Assembly: GCA_030054835.1 (NCBI GenBank)
Contig: JASGVS010000012.1
Coordinates: forward strand, 62,001 to 126,000
Source: UBA3910 sp002391465
GTDB lineage: Bacteria > Bacillota > Limnochordia > Darwinibacteriales > Darwinibacteriaceae
Direction: 5' to 3'
Length of the DNA: 64,000 bases
Shown here: in pieces, positions 8,399-17,513 of the stretch
Layout: every line of letters begins with the position of its first letter
How positions within the stretch are numbered: the first letter of the stretch is position 1
The notes under the pieces: generated by a model
What the model saw: the letters and a program-made list of their open reading frames with translations, nothing else
Told to the model about the DNA's origin: nothing
Databases searched by the model: none
Position numbers and translations under genes: made by a program

Positions 8399-9514
8399 TT
8401 AACTGTTCTCAATGATACTCACTACGTAGGCGGCTGCTGCCACCAGCTGGTCAATGGGCATTACCTCTGACGTGGTGTGGACATGGTCGTAGCCCATACC
8501 CAGCACAACCGAAGAGATGCCGTAACCGTTAATGATATTGGCATCGCTACCGCCCCCTGTGCTTTCCAAACGCGGCTCCAAGCCCATGGCTTCAGCCGCT
8601 TGGCAGGCCAATTTGACTACGAAATCGTTTTGGTTTAAACTGAATGCGCCATAACTGTCAGACACCTTAATATCGGCGCTGACTCCGTAGTCGCTGCAGG
8701 TACGGCGGATCACTTCTTCCATGTGCTCCACCTGTTTTTCCAGCTTAGCGCTGGAGCGGGAGCGTGCTTCACCGATCAACTCAACCCGGTCCGGGATGAT
8801 ATTGGTCGCTTCGCCGCCCCGGATCAGACCGATGTTGGCAGTTGTTTCTTGATCGATGCGGCCCAGGTTCATTTTGGCTATAGCCTGTGCTGCCACCACA
8901 ATGGCGCTGATGCCGTTTTCCGGTGCTACCCCTGCGTGGGCTGCTTTACCGTGTATCACCGCGCGGAAGTTTTTCTGGGCAGGGGCTTGGACTACAACGG
9001 TGCCCACAGGGCCGCCTGCATCCAAAAAGAAGCCCGCTTTGGCTTTGAGCTTGGAGGCATCGAGCATTTTCGCTCCATACAGACCGCCTTCTTCCGCCAC
9101 GGTAAAGAGGATTTCTATGCGGCCGTGGGGGATCTGCCTTTCCTTAACAATGCGGAGCCCCTCTAGGATAGCGGCAATACCGGCTACGTCATCCGCGGCT
9201 AGAATTGTGGTGCCGTCGCTGGAGATGATACCGTCTTTAATTTGGGGTTTAATGCCAGAACCGGGTTCAACCCGATCCATATGGGCGCAGAAGAGCAGGG
9301 CGGGGGCATCTTTCCCTCCGTCCATAACGGCTAAGAGGTTGCCCGCAGTGCCCTGGATCTTATCACCTGTATCGTCTTCCTCAGCGGTGATGCCTAAAGC
9401 CCTGAATTTGGCCAAGAGGGCATCTGCTATTTTGCGTTCATCCTTGGTGGCGCTGTCGATCTGCACCAACTCTAGGAATTCATCTAATAAGCGTTGTTTG
9501 TTAATCATATCCAT
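8399..9514 (-). CDS. M20 family metallopeptidase (PepT-like)
   Basis: A 371-residue cytoplasmic zinc aminopeptidase of the M20/M25/M40 group, often annotated peptidase T-like. Metal ligands and catalysis: FCAHMDRV (His, Asp), LAADDVAG (bridging Asp), VAEEGG (catalytic Glu and ligand Glu), FFLDAGG (Asp) and MGYDHVHTTSE (C-terminal His). The dimerisation/lid domain occupies roughly residues 175-285 with the conserved AAHAGVAPENGISA. The ATG at 9514 has GGAGG at 9 bases. Likely releases amino acids from small peptides; exact specificity unknown. Confidence 0.93.
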   Translation of the reverse strand: MDMINKQRLLDEFLELVQIDSATKDERKIADALLAKFRALGITAEEDDTGDKIQGTAGNLLAVMDGGKDAPALLFCAHMDRVEPGSGIKPQIKDGIISSDGTTILAADDVAGIAAILEGLRIVKERQIPHGRIEILFTVAEEGGLYGAKMLDASKLKAKAGFFLDAGGPVGTVVVQAPAQKNFRAVIHGKAAHAGVAPENGISAIVVAAQAIAKMNLGRIDQETTANIGLIRGGEATNIIPDRVELIGEARSRSSAKLEKQVEHMEEVIRRTCSDYGVSADIKVSDSYGAFSLNQNDFVVKLACQAAEAMGLEPRLESTGGGSDANIINGYGISSVVLGMGYDHVHTTSEVMPIDQLVAAAAYVVSIIENS

Positions 9515-9612
9515 ATCATTTGACCTCCTCCAAATGGTCTTTCAACATGGGCCGGAAGTTTCCTGCCTTGTGCTTGGGGGGTTAGTGAGGTAATAGAAAC
9601 GGGTTGATCGTA

Positions 9613-10356
9613 ATGGAGCAAGTGGTTGACCTTGTTCTCTCAGCCGGTGAACTGCTTTTGTCCCACGGGGCGGAGATGTACCGGGTGGAAGAGACGATAG
9701 AGATGATGGGCCAGGCGGCAGGTTTCAGCCGAGTGGAGGTCTTTGCCACGCCTACTGGGCTTTTCCTCTCTCTCCATAGTCCCGATGGGCCGGTTTACAC
9801 CAGGGTTCGCCGGATTCGTAGGGTAAGGAATAATCTATCCATTATTTCAGAAGTCAATGCCATCAGCAGGCGTTTTTTCCACGGACAGATGTCGATGGAA
9901 GAGGTACGCCAGGAGTTGGAGACACTGCATAAGCGGCCTCCCGCGGGCGGCCTGCTTCGGGCTGTCATCGGCGGTTTTGGTGCAGCTGCCTTTGCGCTCA
10001 TGTATGCGGGCAGCTGGGGCGATGCCCTTTTAGCCGGAGCAGCAGGTATGGCCATGCTGTTTGCCACCACATGGTTTGATAAACACCCGGTGCCAACTGT
10101 GCTGCAGGCAGCAACCGGATCGGTTGTGGCTACCGCGGTAGCGGTTATTGCGGCCAGATTGTGGCCCCTAAATTCGGATCTGGCCACACTTGGGGCGGTC
10201 ATGCTCCTTGCTCCCGGTGTGGTTATGACCACGGCCATTCGGGATATGTTCAGCGGTGAATTGGTCTCCGGCGTAAGCCGCAGTGCTGAGGCATTGGCAA
10301 TTGCGGTGGCAATAGCCACCGGGGTGGCAGTCGTGTTGACCATGGGAGGGTTGTAA
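9613..10356 (+). CDS. Threonine/serine exporter, N-terminal-type subunit (ThrE_N/DUF1212)
   Basis: About 247 residues. The N-terminal soluble part contains LLSHGAEMYRVEETI and FATPTGLFLSL, hallmarks of the ThrE_N domain, followed by five hydrophobic segments. Corynebacterium ThrE has both domains in one chain; here, as in many Bacillota, the second half is a separate gene starting one base after this stop. The pair should form a proton-driven exporter of threonine, serine or another small metabolite. The start is weakly defined: ATG 9613 is preferred over TTG 9604; neither has a strong ribosome site. Confidence 0.88.
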   Translation: MEQVVDLVLSAGELLLSHGAEMYRVEETIEMMGQAAGFSRVEVFATPTGLFLSLHSPDGPVYTRVRRIRRVRNNLSIISEVNAISRRFFHGQMSMEEVRQELETLHKRPPAGGLLRAVIGGFGAAAFALMYAGSWGDALLAGAAGMAMLFATTWFDKHPVPTVLQAATGSVVATAVAVIAARLWPLNSDLATLGAVMLLAPGVVMTTAIRDMFSGELVSGVSRSAEALAIAVAIATGVAVVLTMGGL

Positions 10357-10357
10357 G

Positions 10358-10795
10358 ATGATGATTCAGCTGCTGGCCGGCTTTGTTTCGGCTGCTGCCT
10401 TTGCTTATTTGTATAATGTCCCGAAAAGGCACATTCCCCACTGCGGTTTGGTGGGGGGAGTGGGTTGGTCCATATTCCTCATCTGCCAGCTGAAATGGGG
10501 CGAAGTTGGGGGTATGTTCTTAGCTGGTACAGCGGCCGCCGTACTGAGCGAGATTTTAGCACGTCACAAAAAACAGCCTGTTATAATATTCCTGGTCCCG
10601 GGGGTAATACCCCTCGTGCCAGGGGGTAAGGCGTACTTAACAATGCTCAGCTTTTTGCAGAACGATTACGCTGCCGGGGTTGAGCTTTTGGTATCTACAG
10701 TATTCTTAGCCGGTGCAGTTGCAGCAGGGATTATCCTCTCCAGTTCGGCCTTTCGGATCTATTTCCGCACCGGAAGAACAAGGAGGGTAAGGTAA
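10358..10795 (+). CDS. Threonine/serine exporter, C-terminal-type subunit (ThrE_2/DUF3815)
   Basis: A 145-residue membrane protein with four hydrophobic segments, including YNVPKRHIPHCGLVGGVGW and FLVPGVIPLVPGG, both typical of the ThrE_2 half. It begins two bases after the first exporter gene and its stop TAA shares one base with the ATG of the kinase gene, so the three genes are tightly coupled. Completes the split exporter described for the preceding gene. Confidence 0.88.
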   Translation: MMIQLLAGFVSAAAFAYLYNVPKRHIPHCGLVGGVGWSIFLICQLKWGEVGGMFLAGTAAAVLSEILARHKKQPVIIFLVPGVIPLVPGGKAYLTMLSFLQNDYAAGVELLVSTVFLAGAVAAGIILSSSAFRIYFRTGRTRRVR

Positions 10796-12450
10796 TGAAA
10801 GAAAGCATGATCACAGTATCACTGGGTCGCCGAAAGCTGGAAGTTGCTCGGGGTACATTGGTGGGCGATTTAGCCGCCATGGCACCTGAAGCGAAAGATG
10901 CGGTGGTGGCTCGGGTGGATAACGACGTGATGGGGTTTCAGTTTCCCCTTATGCGGGACTGCTGGGTAGAGTTCCTAACCCCCCATTCTGAGGAGGGGAT
11001 GCGGGCCTACCGGGCCAGCCTGGTGTTCCTTTTTGTCCGTGCTGCCTTAGAGGTCCTGCCGGACAGCGTTGTCCATATCAAGCACTCTCTAAACAATGGA
11101 CTGTACGGGGAGATTGAGTATAAGGAGCCGGTGATCGAACGGCATATTATTCAGATCGAAGCGCGCATGCGTGAGCTTGTGGCTGAAGACGTTCCCTTTG
11201 AACGGCGTACCGTGTCTCTGGAAGAGGCGCGACGTATCTACGGGGAACAGGGTTTTGAGGACAAGCTGCGCCTGTTGGAATACTACCCGGGCGATGAGGT
11301 CACCCTCTACAGCTTCGGTTGGCTGCACGACTACCTTTCGTCGGTGCTGGTACCAAGTGCAGGTGTTCTCCAGCATTTTAAGCTCCGTTACTACCTACCC
11401 GGCTTTATTTTGGAGTACCCTAGGCGTGTAGATCCCTATCGGCTCCAGGAATATGTGGAGCAAGGTAAACTGTTTAATGTCTTTTTTCAAACTGGTAAAT
11501 GGCAGGAAAACCTGGGTATTCCCGATGCAGCCTCTCTCAATGACTGCATTAAGCAGGGGGGGTTCAAGGAACTCGTCCATGTGTCTGAGGCCTATCATGA
11601 GAACCAGATCAGTGAAATCGCCAAGCAGATCGCAAGGGACAGGGATAGGCTGCGGGTGATCCTTATTGCCGGGCCTTCCAGTTCAGGTAAGACGACATTT
11701 GCCCAAAGGCTTTCTGTTCAGCTCAGGGTAGAAGGACTGCAGCCGGTAGCTATCGGACTGGACGACTATTTTGTGGATCGGCACCTTACCCCCAGAGATG
11801 AGGACGGAATAGTGGACTTTGAGGCGTTAGAGGCCATTGATATTGAGCTCTTTAACGAACACCTGACCAAATTGATTCAAGGTGACGAGGTTGAAATTCC
11901 CACCTTTGATTTCATGACGGGCTCCCGTAAGTGGAATGGAAGGAGGCTGCAGGTCAGGGTAGATCAACCCATCATAATCGAAGGGATCCACGGACTCAAT
12001 GACAAGTTGACAGCATCCATTCCCAAGGGGCGTAAGTTTAAGATTTATATTTCGGCCTTAACTAACCTGAATCTCGACAACCACACCCGTATATCCACCA
12101 CCGATGTGCGTATGCTGCGGCGCATGGTTAGGGATGCTCAGTTTAGGGCCCATGATGCTAAGGCCACAATCGATCGCTGGCCGCTCGTTACCCGGGGTGA
12201 ACATCGCCATATTTTCCCCTTCCAGGAAGATGCGGATGCCATGTTTAACTCTACACTCATTTACGAGCTGGCTGTGTTGAAACCCTTTGCTGAGAAGCTT
12301 CTGCGGGAGATTACACCTGAGGATCGTCAGTACGCTGCGGCCCAACGGCTGCTCCGCTTCCTCAGCCACTTCATTCCCGCTACCGATCTGGATGTTATTC
12401 CGTGCAATTCAATTCTGAGGGAGTTCATTGGCGGCTCCTGCTTTGCGTAA
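10795..12450 (+). CDS. TGS-domain nucleoside (uridine) kinase family protein
   Basis: A 551-residue three-part protein. Residues about 5-65 are a TGS-like fold, residues about 80-225 resemble the second editing-associated domain of threonyl/alanyl-tRNA synthetases (HIKHSLNNGLYGEI), and residues about 285-490 are a uridine-kinase/phosphoribulokinase-type P-loop domain with GPSSSGKTTFAQRL and the substrate region LDDYFVDRH. This architecture is common in Bacillota and annotated nucleoside kinase; the true substrate and purpose of the synthetase-like part are not established. TAATG overlap with the exporter gene makes co-translation likely. Confidence 0.85.
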   Translation: MKESMITVSLGRRKLEVARGTLVGDLAAMAPEAKDAVVARVDNDVMGFQFPLMRDCWVEFLTPHSEEGMRAYRASLVFLFVRAALEVLPDSVVHIKHSLNNGLYGEIEYKEPVIERHIIQIEARMRELVAEDVPFERRTVSLEEARRIYGEQGFEDKLRLLEYYPGDEVTLYSFGWLHDYLSSVLVPSAGVLQHFKLRYYLPGFILEYPRRVDPYRLQEYVEQGKLFNVFFQTGKWQENLGIPDAASLNDCIKQGGFKELVHVSEAYHENQISEIAKQIARDRDRLRVILIAGPSSSGKTTFAQRLSVQLRVEGLQPVAIGLDDYFVDRHLTPRDEDGIVDFEALEAIDIELFNEHLTKLIQGDEVEIPTFDFMTGSRKWNGRRLQVRVDQPIIIEGIHGLNDKLTASIPKGRKFKIYISALTNLNLDNHTRISTTDVRMLRRMVRDAQFRAHDAKATIDRWPLVTRGEHRHIFPFQEDADAMFNSTLIYELAVLKPFAEKLLREITPEDRQYAAAQRLLRFLSHFIPATDLDVIPCNSILREFIGGSCFA

Positions 12451-12462
12451 TGGAGGCATAGT

Positions 12463-14145
12463 ATGAAAACGCTGCTCGTGGCGGTAAACGCGACTTACAG
12501 CCACACCAATTTGGCCCTGCGCTATCTATCCGCTTATTGCCGGGGCCAGTTTCCCGATTTAGACACAGTAGAATTCAACATCAACCAAGATCCTGGGCTC
12601 ATGTTGGCGGACATCGCTCGGCGTAGGCCAGATGTGGTGGGGTTTTCCTGTTACCTCTGGAATATCGAGCTCATTTTGCCCCTGGTTTCTAACCTGCGCC
12701 AAATTTGTCCGGAAACAGTGATTGTTCTGGGAGGTCCGGAAGTGTCCTACGACACGGATTATTGGCTTAACAATTACCCCGCCATCGATTACTTAGTGGC
12801 CGGGGAGGGGGAAAAGGCCTTCCTTCTGCTGCTTGAGACCATAAGGGACAAGGGCAAAAGAATAGGTGTAGAGCAGCTTACTCACATCCCGGGTTTGGTA
12901 TATCGGACAGGGGATGGTGTTAAGCAAAATCCCCAGGAACCTTTGGATCTGGCTGAGATTCCCCCCATTTACGGCGGAGATTTGAGTGATCTAAAAAACA
13001 AGATCGTCTATTACGAAACGACCCGGGGCTGTCCCTTCCGCTGCGCGTACTGTCTGTCCTCCGTTATGGGTCCGGTACGCAAGTTTCCGCTGGAGAGGGC
13101 CAAGGCTGAACTGCGCAACTTAGCTTCGGTGGGGCTGCAGCAGGTTCGTTTCGTCGATCGGACTTTTAACTATGATGCGAAAAGGGCCTATGAACTGCTG
13201 GAATTCATGATCGAATTGGACACAACCACCCGGTTTCAGTTGGAGGTGAGCGGAGACATTCTCACAGAACCGGTCCTGGAGCTATTGAAACGGGCACCGG
13301 AAAACCGCTTCCAGTTTGAAATCGGGGTACAGTCCACCCATACTCCCACGTTAGCGGCGGTGGAGCGGCGTTCCGATTTGGGCCGCCTGCGCGAAGTTGT
13401 TAAGTTTCTCATGGAAGAGACTACCGTAAGGGTGCTGCTCGATCTGATTGCGGGGCTACCCCAGGAGGGCTTTGAGCGTTTCGGCGAGTCTTTCAACTAC
13501 GTTTACGAGCTGAAACCGCAGCGCATCCATTTGGGCTTCCTCAAACTGCTGCGCGGCTCGCGTCTCCGGGAGGAAGCGGATAGCTTCGGCTGTCTGTATA
13601 CGGAACGGGCACCTTACGAAGTGCTGCGGACAGATCACCTTTCCTTTGCGGAGATTCAGAGGCTGAAGATCATTGAGGATTTGGTGGAGAAATACTGTGG
13701 TGGGCGCTTTGATAAGTCCCTGGAATATCTTCTGAGGGATGGGAAAAAGCCTTTCGACCTTTTCAATGCCTTCGCGGGGAAGTGGGAAAAGGCTGGCTAC
13801 CATTGGTACAACCACTCCCTTTCCCGTTTGTACCAGATTATTGCTGAGTTTTTTGGCGAGGGCAATCCCGACCTGGTGCACTGGTTGCGCTACGATTTCA
13901 GGCGAACTGAACCGAGGCGGGCCACGCCGAAATGGCTGGGGGGTAGATCCGACCGCAAGCTGGAGAACGAACTGATCAGCTCCGGCCGCATCTTCGCCTA
14001 TCTGCCCGAACTGGAAGGGCTCCAGCCCCGGGAAATCGGCAGGAAGATCTTTGTGGAAGAGATTCCATTCAGTACTGGTACGGAAGTGTTTCTCTTTTAC
14101 TTTTCCCAGGAGGGAGAGCCGGCCCGTGTCTTTGTCTTAGAGTAG
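12463..14145 (+). CDS. B12-binding domain radical SAM protein (DUF4080 family)
   Basis: A 560-residue protein. Residues about 1-140 form a cobalamin-binding-like Rossmann domain (VVGFSCYLWN, VLGGPEVSY); the radical SAM core starts at residue about 185 with TTRGCPFRCAYCLSS, the CxxxCxxC cluster motif. The C-terminal third (about 400-560) matches the DUF4080 region typically found in this family. No reaction is established for the family; members may be methyltransferases or tRNA/metabolite-modifying enzymes. Its 3' end overlaps the convergent flavoprotein gene by 49 bp. Confidence 0.88.
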   Translation: MKTLLVAVNATYSHTNLALRYLSAYCRGQFPDLDTVEFNINQDPGLMLADIARRRPDVVGFSCYLWNIELILPLVSNLRQICPETVIVLGGPEVSYDTDYWLNNYPAIDYLVAGEGEKAFLLLLETIRDKGKRIGVEQLTHIPGLVYRTGDGVKQNPQEPLDLAEIPPIYGGDLSDLKNKIVYYETTRGCPFRCAYCLSSVMGPVRKFPLERAKAELRNLASVGLQQVRFVDRTFNYDAKRAYELLEFMIELDTTTRFQLEVSGDILTEPVLELLKRAPENRFQFEIGVQSTHTPTLAAVERRSDLGRLREVVKFLMEETTVRVLLDLIAGLPQEGFERFGESFNYVYELKPQRIHLGFLKLLRGSRLREEADSFGCLYTERAPYEVLRTDHLSFAEIQRLKIIEDLVEKYCGGRFDKSLEYLLRDGKKPFDLFNAFAGKWEKAGYHWYNHSLSRLYQIIAEFFGEGNPDLVHWLRYDFRRTEPRRATPKWLGGRSDRKLENELISSGRIFAYLPELEGLQPREIGRKIFVEEIPFSTGTEVFLFYFSQEGEPARVFVLE

Positions 14146-15455
14146 GCTAGGGGCACTTGGGCTATTTGGCTCGTTACTTCATCCAGCGCAACTAAATCCC
14201 GTCTACTCACTTCTTGGAGGGAGTGTTTGCCCAGGGCACGCACTCCTTCTTTTATTTCTTCAGTACACGATTGGAGGTAACGGTTCAGGGTCTCGGCCCC
14301 TTTCTTCCAGTTAAACTGTTTCGCATATTTGCTCCGGGCAAAGGCCACTTGGGTGGGTGGCTCCCAGGGGATGGCCTTAAGGGTTTGGGTGTGGGAAGCG
14401 GCATAGAGAGCCATTGTACCTAGGGCTACCGCATCGGCACCTAAGGCGATTGCCTTCAGGCACTGACCGGGTGAAGTGAACCCACCGGAAACGATCAGGC
14501 TTACCCGGCCGGTTTGATTGTGGTTTGCCAGGTAGTGGGTGGCTCGACATAGGCCCACAAAGGTGGGTAGACCAAAGTCGTCTGCCAAAATCGGGGGAGC
14601 GCCGTAGGTGGCCCCCTGGGCCCCGTCTAAGACTAGGAAGTCGACCCCCGCCCGCAGGCAGAACTTAATGTGTTCTTCAATTTTGTCAGTCATGGGGAAT
14701 TTCACACCCACTGGTACACCTCCGCCCGCATCCCGCAGAAAGCGGACCAGGCGGGGGAGATCTTTGGGGTGGTCATAGCGGGGGAGATCGGTTTCAACCG
14801 TTTGAGGTTCATCGCCTTGGGCTCCGCCCACAGTTGCTCCTTGACCGAGCTGGATCTCGATTGCGTCTGCTTTTTCCAGTATTGCCAGGCTACGGTGGAG
14901 GGGCAGGCGGGGGTATTGGACGATCAGCCGCTCAGCCAATTGCCGCTCTTTAGGCAGAATAGGTCCTTCCCCTGTGTTAGTTGCGGTACCCGCCTTGGTA
15001 CTGCCCAAGGCTAAGGCGTATTTCATCTCTGCACTTAGGGCGCGTTTATACGCCATGCCGGCGATCAGGAGAGGAATATCGATCTTAAGCGGTTGCTTTG
15101 CCCGCGGCCCGATAACAACGGCAGTATCAATGGGCGTGGCACTGGGCAGGGCCAGGCGGTCCACAATGGCGGGGCCGAACATGAGAGCATCAAAGTGGCG
15201 GTATTTCTTAGGACTGCCAAAGGGACGCTGGATCAACCGGCCGAATTCAGCTCGGAGGTTGGTTTCGATGATTTCTTGAATACCGGTGCGTTTTGTGGCT
15301 GTGTATAGTTCAGCTAGGTTTTCCGGATATGGGTCGGTCATAATGCGCCGCAGGAAGGAACGGACGGTTTGGGCACTCATATACCTGAGGCCGGCTAAGC
15401 CCCCTAACACACCGAGTGAAGGGATAAGCACGCGTTTTATGCGGTTCTTGGACAG
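14097..15455 (-). CDS. FMN-binding glutamate synthase-like protein
   Basis: A 444-452-residue flavoprotein with the TIM-barrel FMN domain of glutamate synthase (GltB): ALGSTKAGTATNTGEGP, FKPM-equivalent KFPMTDKIEEH, DFLVLDGAQGATYGAP, and the phosphate-binding VSGGFTSPGQCLKAIALGADAV. The glutaminase domain and the cysteines that bind the 3Fe-4S cluster in GltB are not present, so it is not a complete glutamate synthase; family members are annotated FMN-binding glutamate synthase family protein. Start is ambiguous: GTG at 15431 has no nearby ribosome site, while an in-frame CTG at 15455 has AAGGGGG 7 bases upstream and adds a basic SKNRIKR stretch before a hydrophobic N-terminus. Confidence 0.82.
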   Translation of the reverse strand: MSKNRIKRVLIPSLGVLGGLAGLRYMSAQTVRSFLRRIMTDPYPENLAELYTATKRTGIQEIIETNLRAEFGRLIQRPFGSPKKYRHFDALMFGPAIVDRLALPSATPIDTAVVIGPRAKQPLKIDIPLLIAGMAYKRALSAEMKYALALGSTKAGTATNTGEGPILPKERQLAERLIVQYPRLPLHRSLAILEKADAIEIQLGQGATVGGAQGDEPQTVETDLPRYDHPKDLPRLVRFLRDAGGGVPVGVKFPMTDKIEEHIKFCLRAGVDFLVLDGAQGATYGAPPILADDFGLPTFVGLCRATHYLANHNQTGRVSLIVSGGFTSPGQCLKAIALGADAVALGTMALYAASHTQTLKAIPWEPPTQVAFARSKYAKQFNWKKGAETLNRYLQSCTEEIKEGVRALGKHSLQEVSRRDLVALDEVTSQIAQVPLAYSKTKTRAGSPSWEK

Positions 15456-15601
15456 AAAACAACCCCCTTCCCGGACTCTTTTTGGGGAGGAATAGCCCTG
15501 GCAGTGGCGTAATATAACGTGGTGGGCAAATGCCCGCTCCCCGTTTCTAGCATTTCAAGGGGTGGGGGAAGTTATACCGGGCTGGCAAAGGGGTGAAGGG
15601 A

Positions 15602-16114
15602 ATGAAGCGGTTCCAGTGGGTTATCTTGTTCCTAGTCCTCTTTGGTGTGCCAGTATGGGGCGCTGGTTTTCGGGATGCAGGTTCCCTTTACTCCGTTTAC
15701 ATTCCGGATAACTGGATCTACCAGGCCAAAGAGTCCAGTCCAGAACTCAATGTTTTCTATGGCAGTGGGGAAGACGAGCTACTCTATTTCGAGGTTTTGG
15801 AGAACGTGTTGGCCGAAAGCTCAGAGGCTTTTGCTACGGCGGCGCTGGAGCTCTATGCTGCCCCTGGTGGACTACCCGGCTTTGAACTGGTGGAAAACCT
15901 ATCTGCGGTAGAGGTGGACGGGGTAGTGGGAGCAAGGTGTGTATACACCTACAAAGACGGCAAGGATCGATTGCTGTGGGAGGAACGCATTTTTCTCCTT
16001 CTCCCGGACCAGCGGGGGTTTTCCCTTGCCTACGGCAGCGCTGGGCCTCGGGATGATGGCTCATCCCTTTTGAGTGAAATAGTCCGCGGATGGCGGTGGT
16101 CTTTTGAAAACTGA
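15602..16114 (+). CDS. Secreted protein of unknown function
   Basis: A 170-residue protein with a clear signal peptide (MKRFQWVILFLVLFGVPVWG, probable cleavage after WGA) and a mature part resembling small PsbP/DUF1795-type secreted proteins: YSVYIPDNW near the mature start and alternating beta-strand-like stretches. I do not recognise a specific function. ATG 15602 is preferred over GTG 15593 because AAAGGGG ends 8 bases before it. The next gene starts inside its last codons, so the two are co-translated. Confidence 0.75.
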   Translation: MKRFQWVILFLVLFGVPVWGAGFRDAGSLYSVYIPDNWIYQAKESSPELNVFYGSGEDELLYFEVLENVLAESSEAFATAALELYAAPGGLPGFELVENLSAVEVDGVVGARCVYTYKDGKDRLLWEERIFLLLPDQRGFSLAYGSAGPRDDGSSLLSEIVRGWRWSFEN

Positions 16115-17498
16115 GCGCTTTGCTGCACGGGTTGTGCTTGGGATAGTACTGCTTGTCCTGTTCGCTCTTGTGGGCACGGCCCATGCCGATGTATTGTGGA
16201 AAGACAAGTTCGAACAGGCGTTAGGCCGGGGAGCTGCTCCCCAGCTGGTAGAGGAATACGGCGGAGAATATATTCCGCCCATTTGGGAGCGGATGTGGCT
16301 TGAGGAGATCTTTACCCGTCTAGCAGCCCAAGCGGAGCGGCGCGAAATCGAGTATTCATTATCCGTACTAAATACCTTTGAACAGAACGCCTTTGCCCTA
16401 CCAGGCGGGTACATTTTCCTGACCCGAGGGCTACTGCAGCTCATAAACGGTGACGAGACTAAGTTGGCCGCCGTTTTGGGCCATGAAATTGCCCACGTGG
16501 AAAAAAGGCACGGTATCAATGCGGTGCTGCGCCAGTTGAGCTTAACAATAGCTTTCGAGATGGGCATGATCTGGCTCGATGTTCTTCCCCCGGAGTTGGT
16601 GCGGGTGGCTAGCGTTACCCTACTGGAACTACTCAAGCGGGGTTGGGGGCGGGACGCGGAGTATGAAGCGGATCTACTTGGCCAGCACTTGGCAGTGCGG
16701 GCAGGCTTTGATCCCATCGGTGCAGTTGCCATGCTGGATGATCTTCTAGACGCCGATCCGGAACAGATGCCAACCCACATTTTCAGCAGCCATCCCGATA
16801 CGCGGAATAGGCGCAACCGAGTCGAGGAAAACATCATTTCCTTTTGGTCTGAGCCAGAACCCCTAGGGGGGAAAAGGCAGGCAGAAATCGCTGAACTAGG
16901 CAGGATTTTGACGCAAAACAGGCGAACAGATCCTAGGAGCAGGTTTGCCCTTTCTCTGTCCGAATCCCCCCTTGATGCTGGGCTTTTGGTTTACGATCAG
17001 CAGCGGCAGGAAACGCTTGTTTGGTTGAACGACAAAATCGTCCAGACATTCAGCTGGTCGCCAACGGGTGAGACGCTTGCGGTTGTGGTGCATGACGGCC
17101 CAAATAGTGCCTTAGTTCTGCTCAACCGCCATGGGTATGTGGTGGAGGAGTGGTCGCCTGACCCGGACCAGGGAACGTTGACCAGCATCAGCTGGTCCCC
17201 AGACGGAAAAATGCTTGCCTTGGGGCTGACAGATGCTGTGGTAGTAACATACGTGGATTGTCCGGTCCAGATTCCTGTGAGTGGGGTAGCCGGCGGAACA
17301 GATCCAATCTGGCTGGACGATGGGCTTCATTTCCGGCGCGGTGAACTGTGGTATCGCTCCGAGCCGCCAACTGTGGAGCCGGTTGAGGTGTCAAATCCCG
17401 TTCCCCGAGTGCTTCAGCGCAGGAGAATTCTCTCTCCCACCGTCATTCGCGAAGAGGGTTCTATCCGGTTGACCAGACCATCGCTCACCTTACCTTAA
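16104..17498 (+). CDS. Secreted M48-family metalloprotease with C-terminal propeller-like region
   Basis: A 464-residue protein. A TTG start at 16104 overlaps the previous gene by 11 bases and yields a basic N-terminus followed by a signal-anchor helix ending in TAHA. The zinc protease core has LGHEIAHVEKRH (HExxH) and the third ligand Glu in RDAEYEADLLG, as in HtpX/Oma1/BepA-type M48 enzymes. Residues about 275-420 contain PD40-like strands (FSWSPTGETLAVV and ISWSPDGKMLALG), suggesting a partial beta-propeller. M48 proteases usually handle envelope protein quality control; the propeller could recruit substrates. Operates outside the cytoplasmic membrane. Confidence 0.83.
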   Translation: MKTERFAARVVLGIVLLVLFALVGTAHADVLWKDKFEQALGRGAAPQLVEEYGGEYIPPIWERMWLEEIFTRLAAQAERREIEYSLSVLNTFEQNAFALPGGYIFLTRGLLQLINGDETKLAAVLGHEIAHVEKRHGINAVLRQLSLTIAFEMGMIWLDVLPPELVRVASVTLLELLKRGWGRDAEYEADLLGQHLAVRAGFDPIGAVAMLDDLLDADPEQMPTHIFSSHPDTRNRRNRVEENIISFWSEPEPLGGKRQAEIAELGRILTQNRRTDPRSRFALSLSESPLDAGLLVYDQQRQETLVWLNDKIVQTFSWSPTGETLAVVVHDGPNSALVLLNRHGYVVEEWSPDPDQGTLTSISWSPDGKMLALGLTDAVVVTYVDCPVQIPVSGVAGGTDPIWLDDGLHFRRGELWYRSEPPTVEPVEVSNPVPRVLQRRRILSPTVIREEGSIRLTRPSLTLP

Positions 17499-17513
17499 TA
17501 GCAGGAGGATGTA

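Noticed and set aside
8856..9593. A 245-codon open frame opposite the M20 peptidase gene
   Set aside because: It is on the antisense strand of a clearly conserved enzyme, has no family signature and low-complexity Ser/Pro/Ala composition.
16061..16837. A 258-codon open frame opposite the M48 protease gene
   Set aside because: Ser/Arg-rich shadow of the real coding frame, with no ribosome site or motif.
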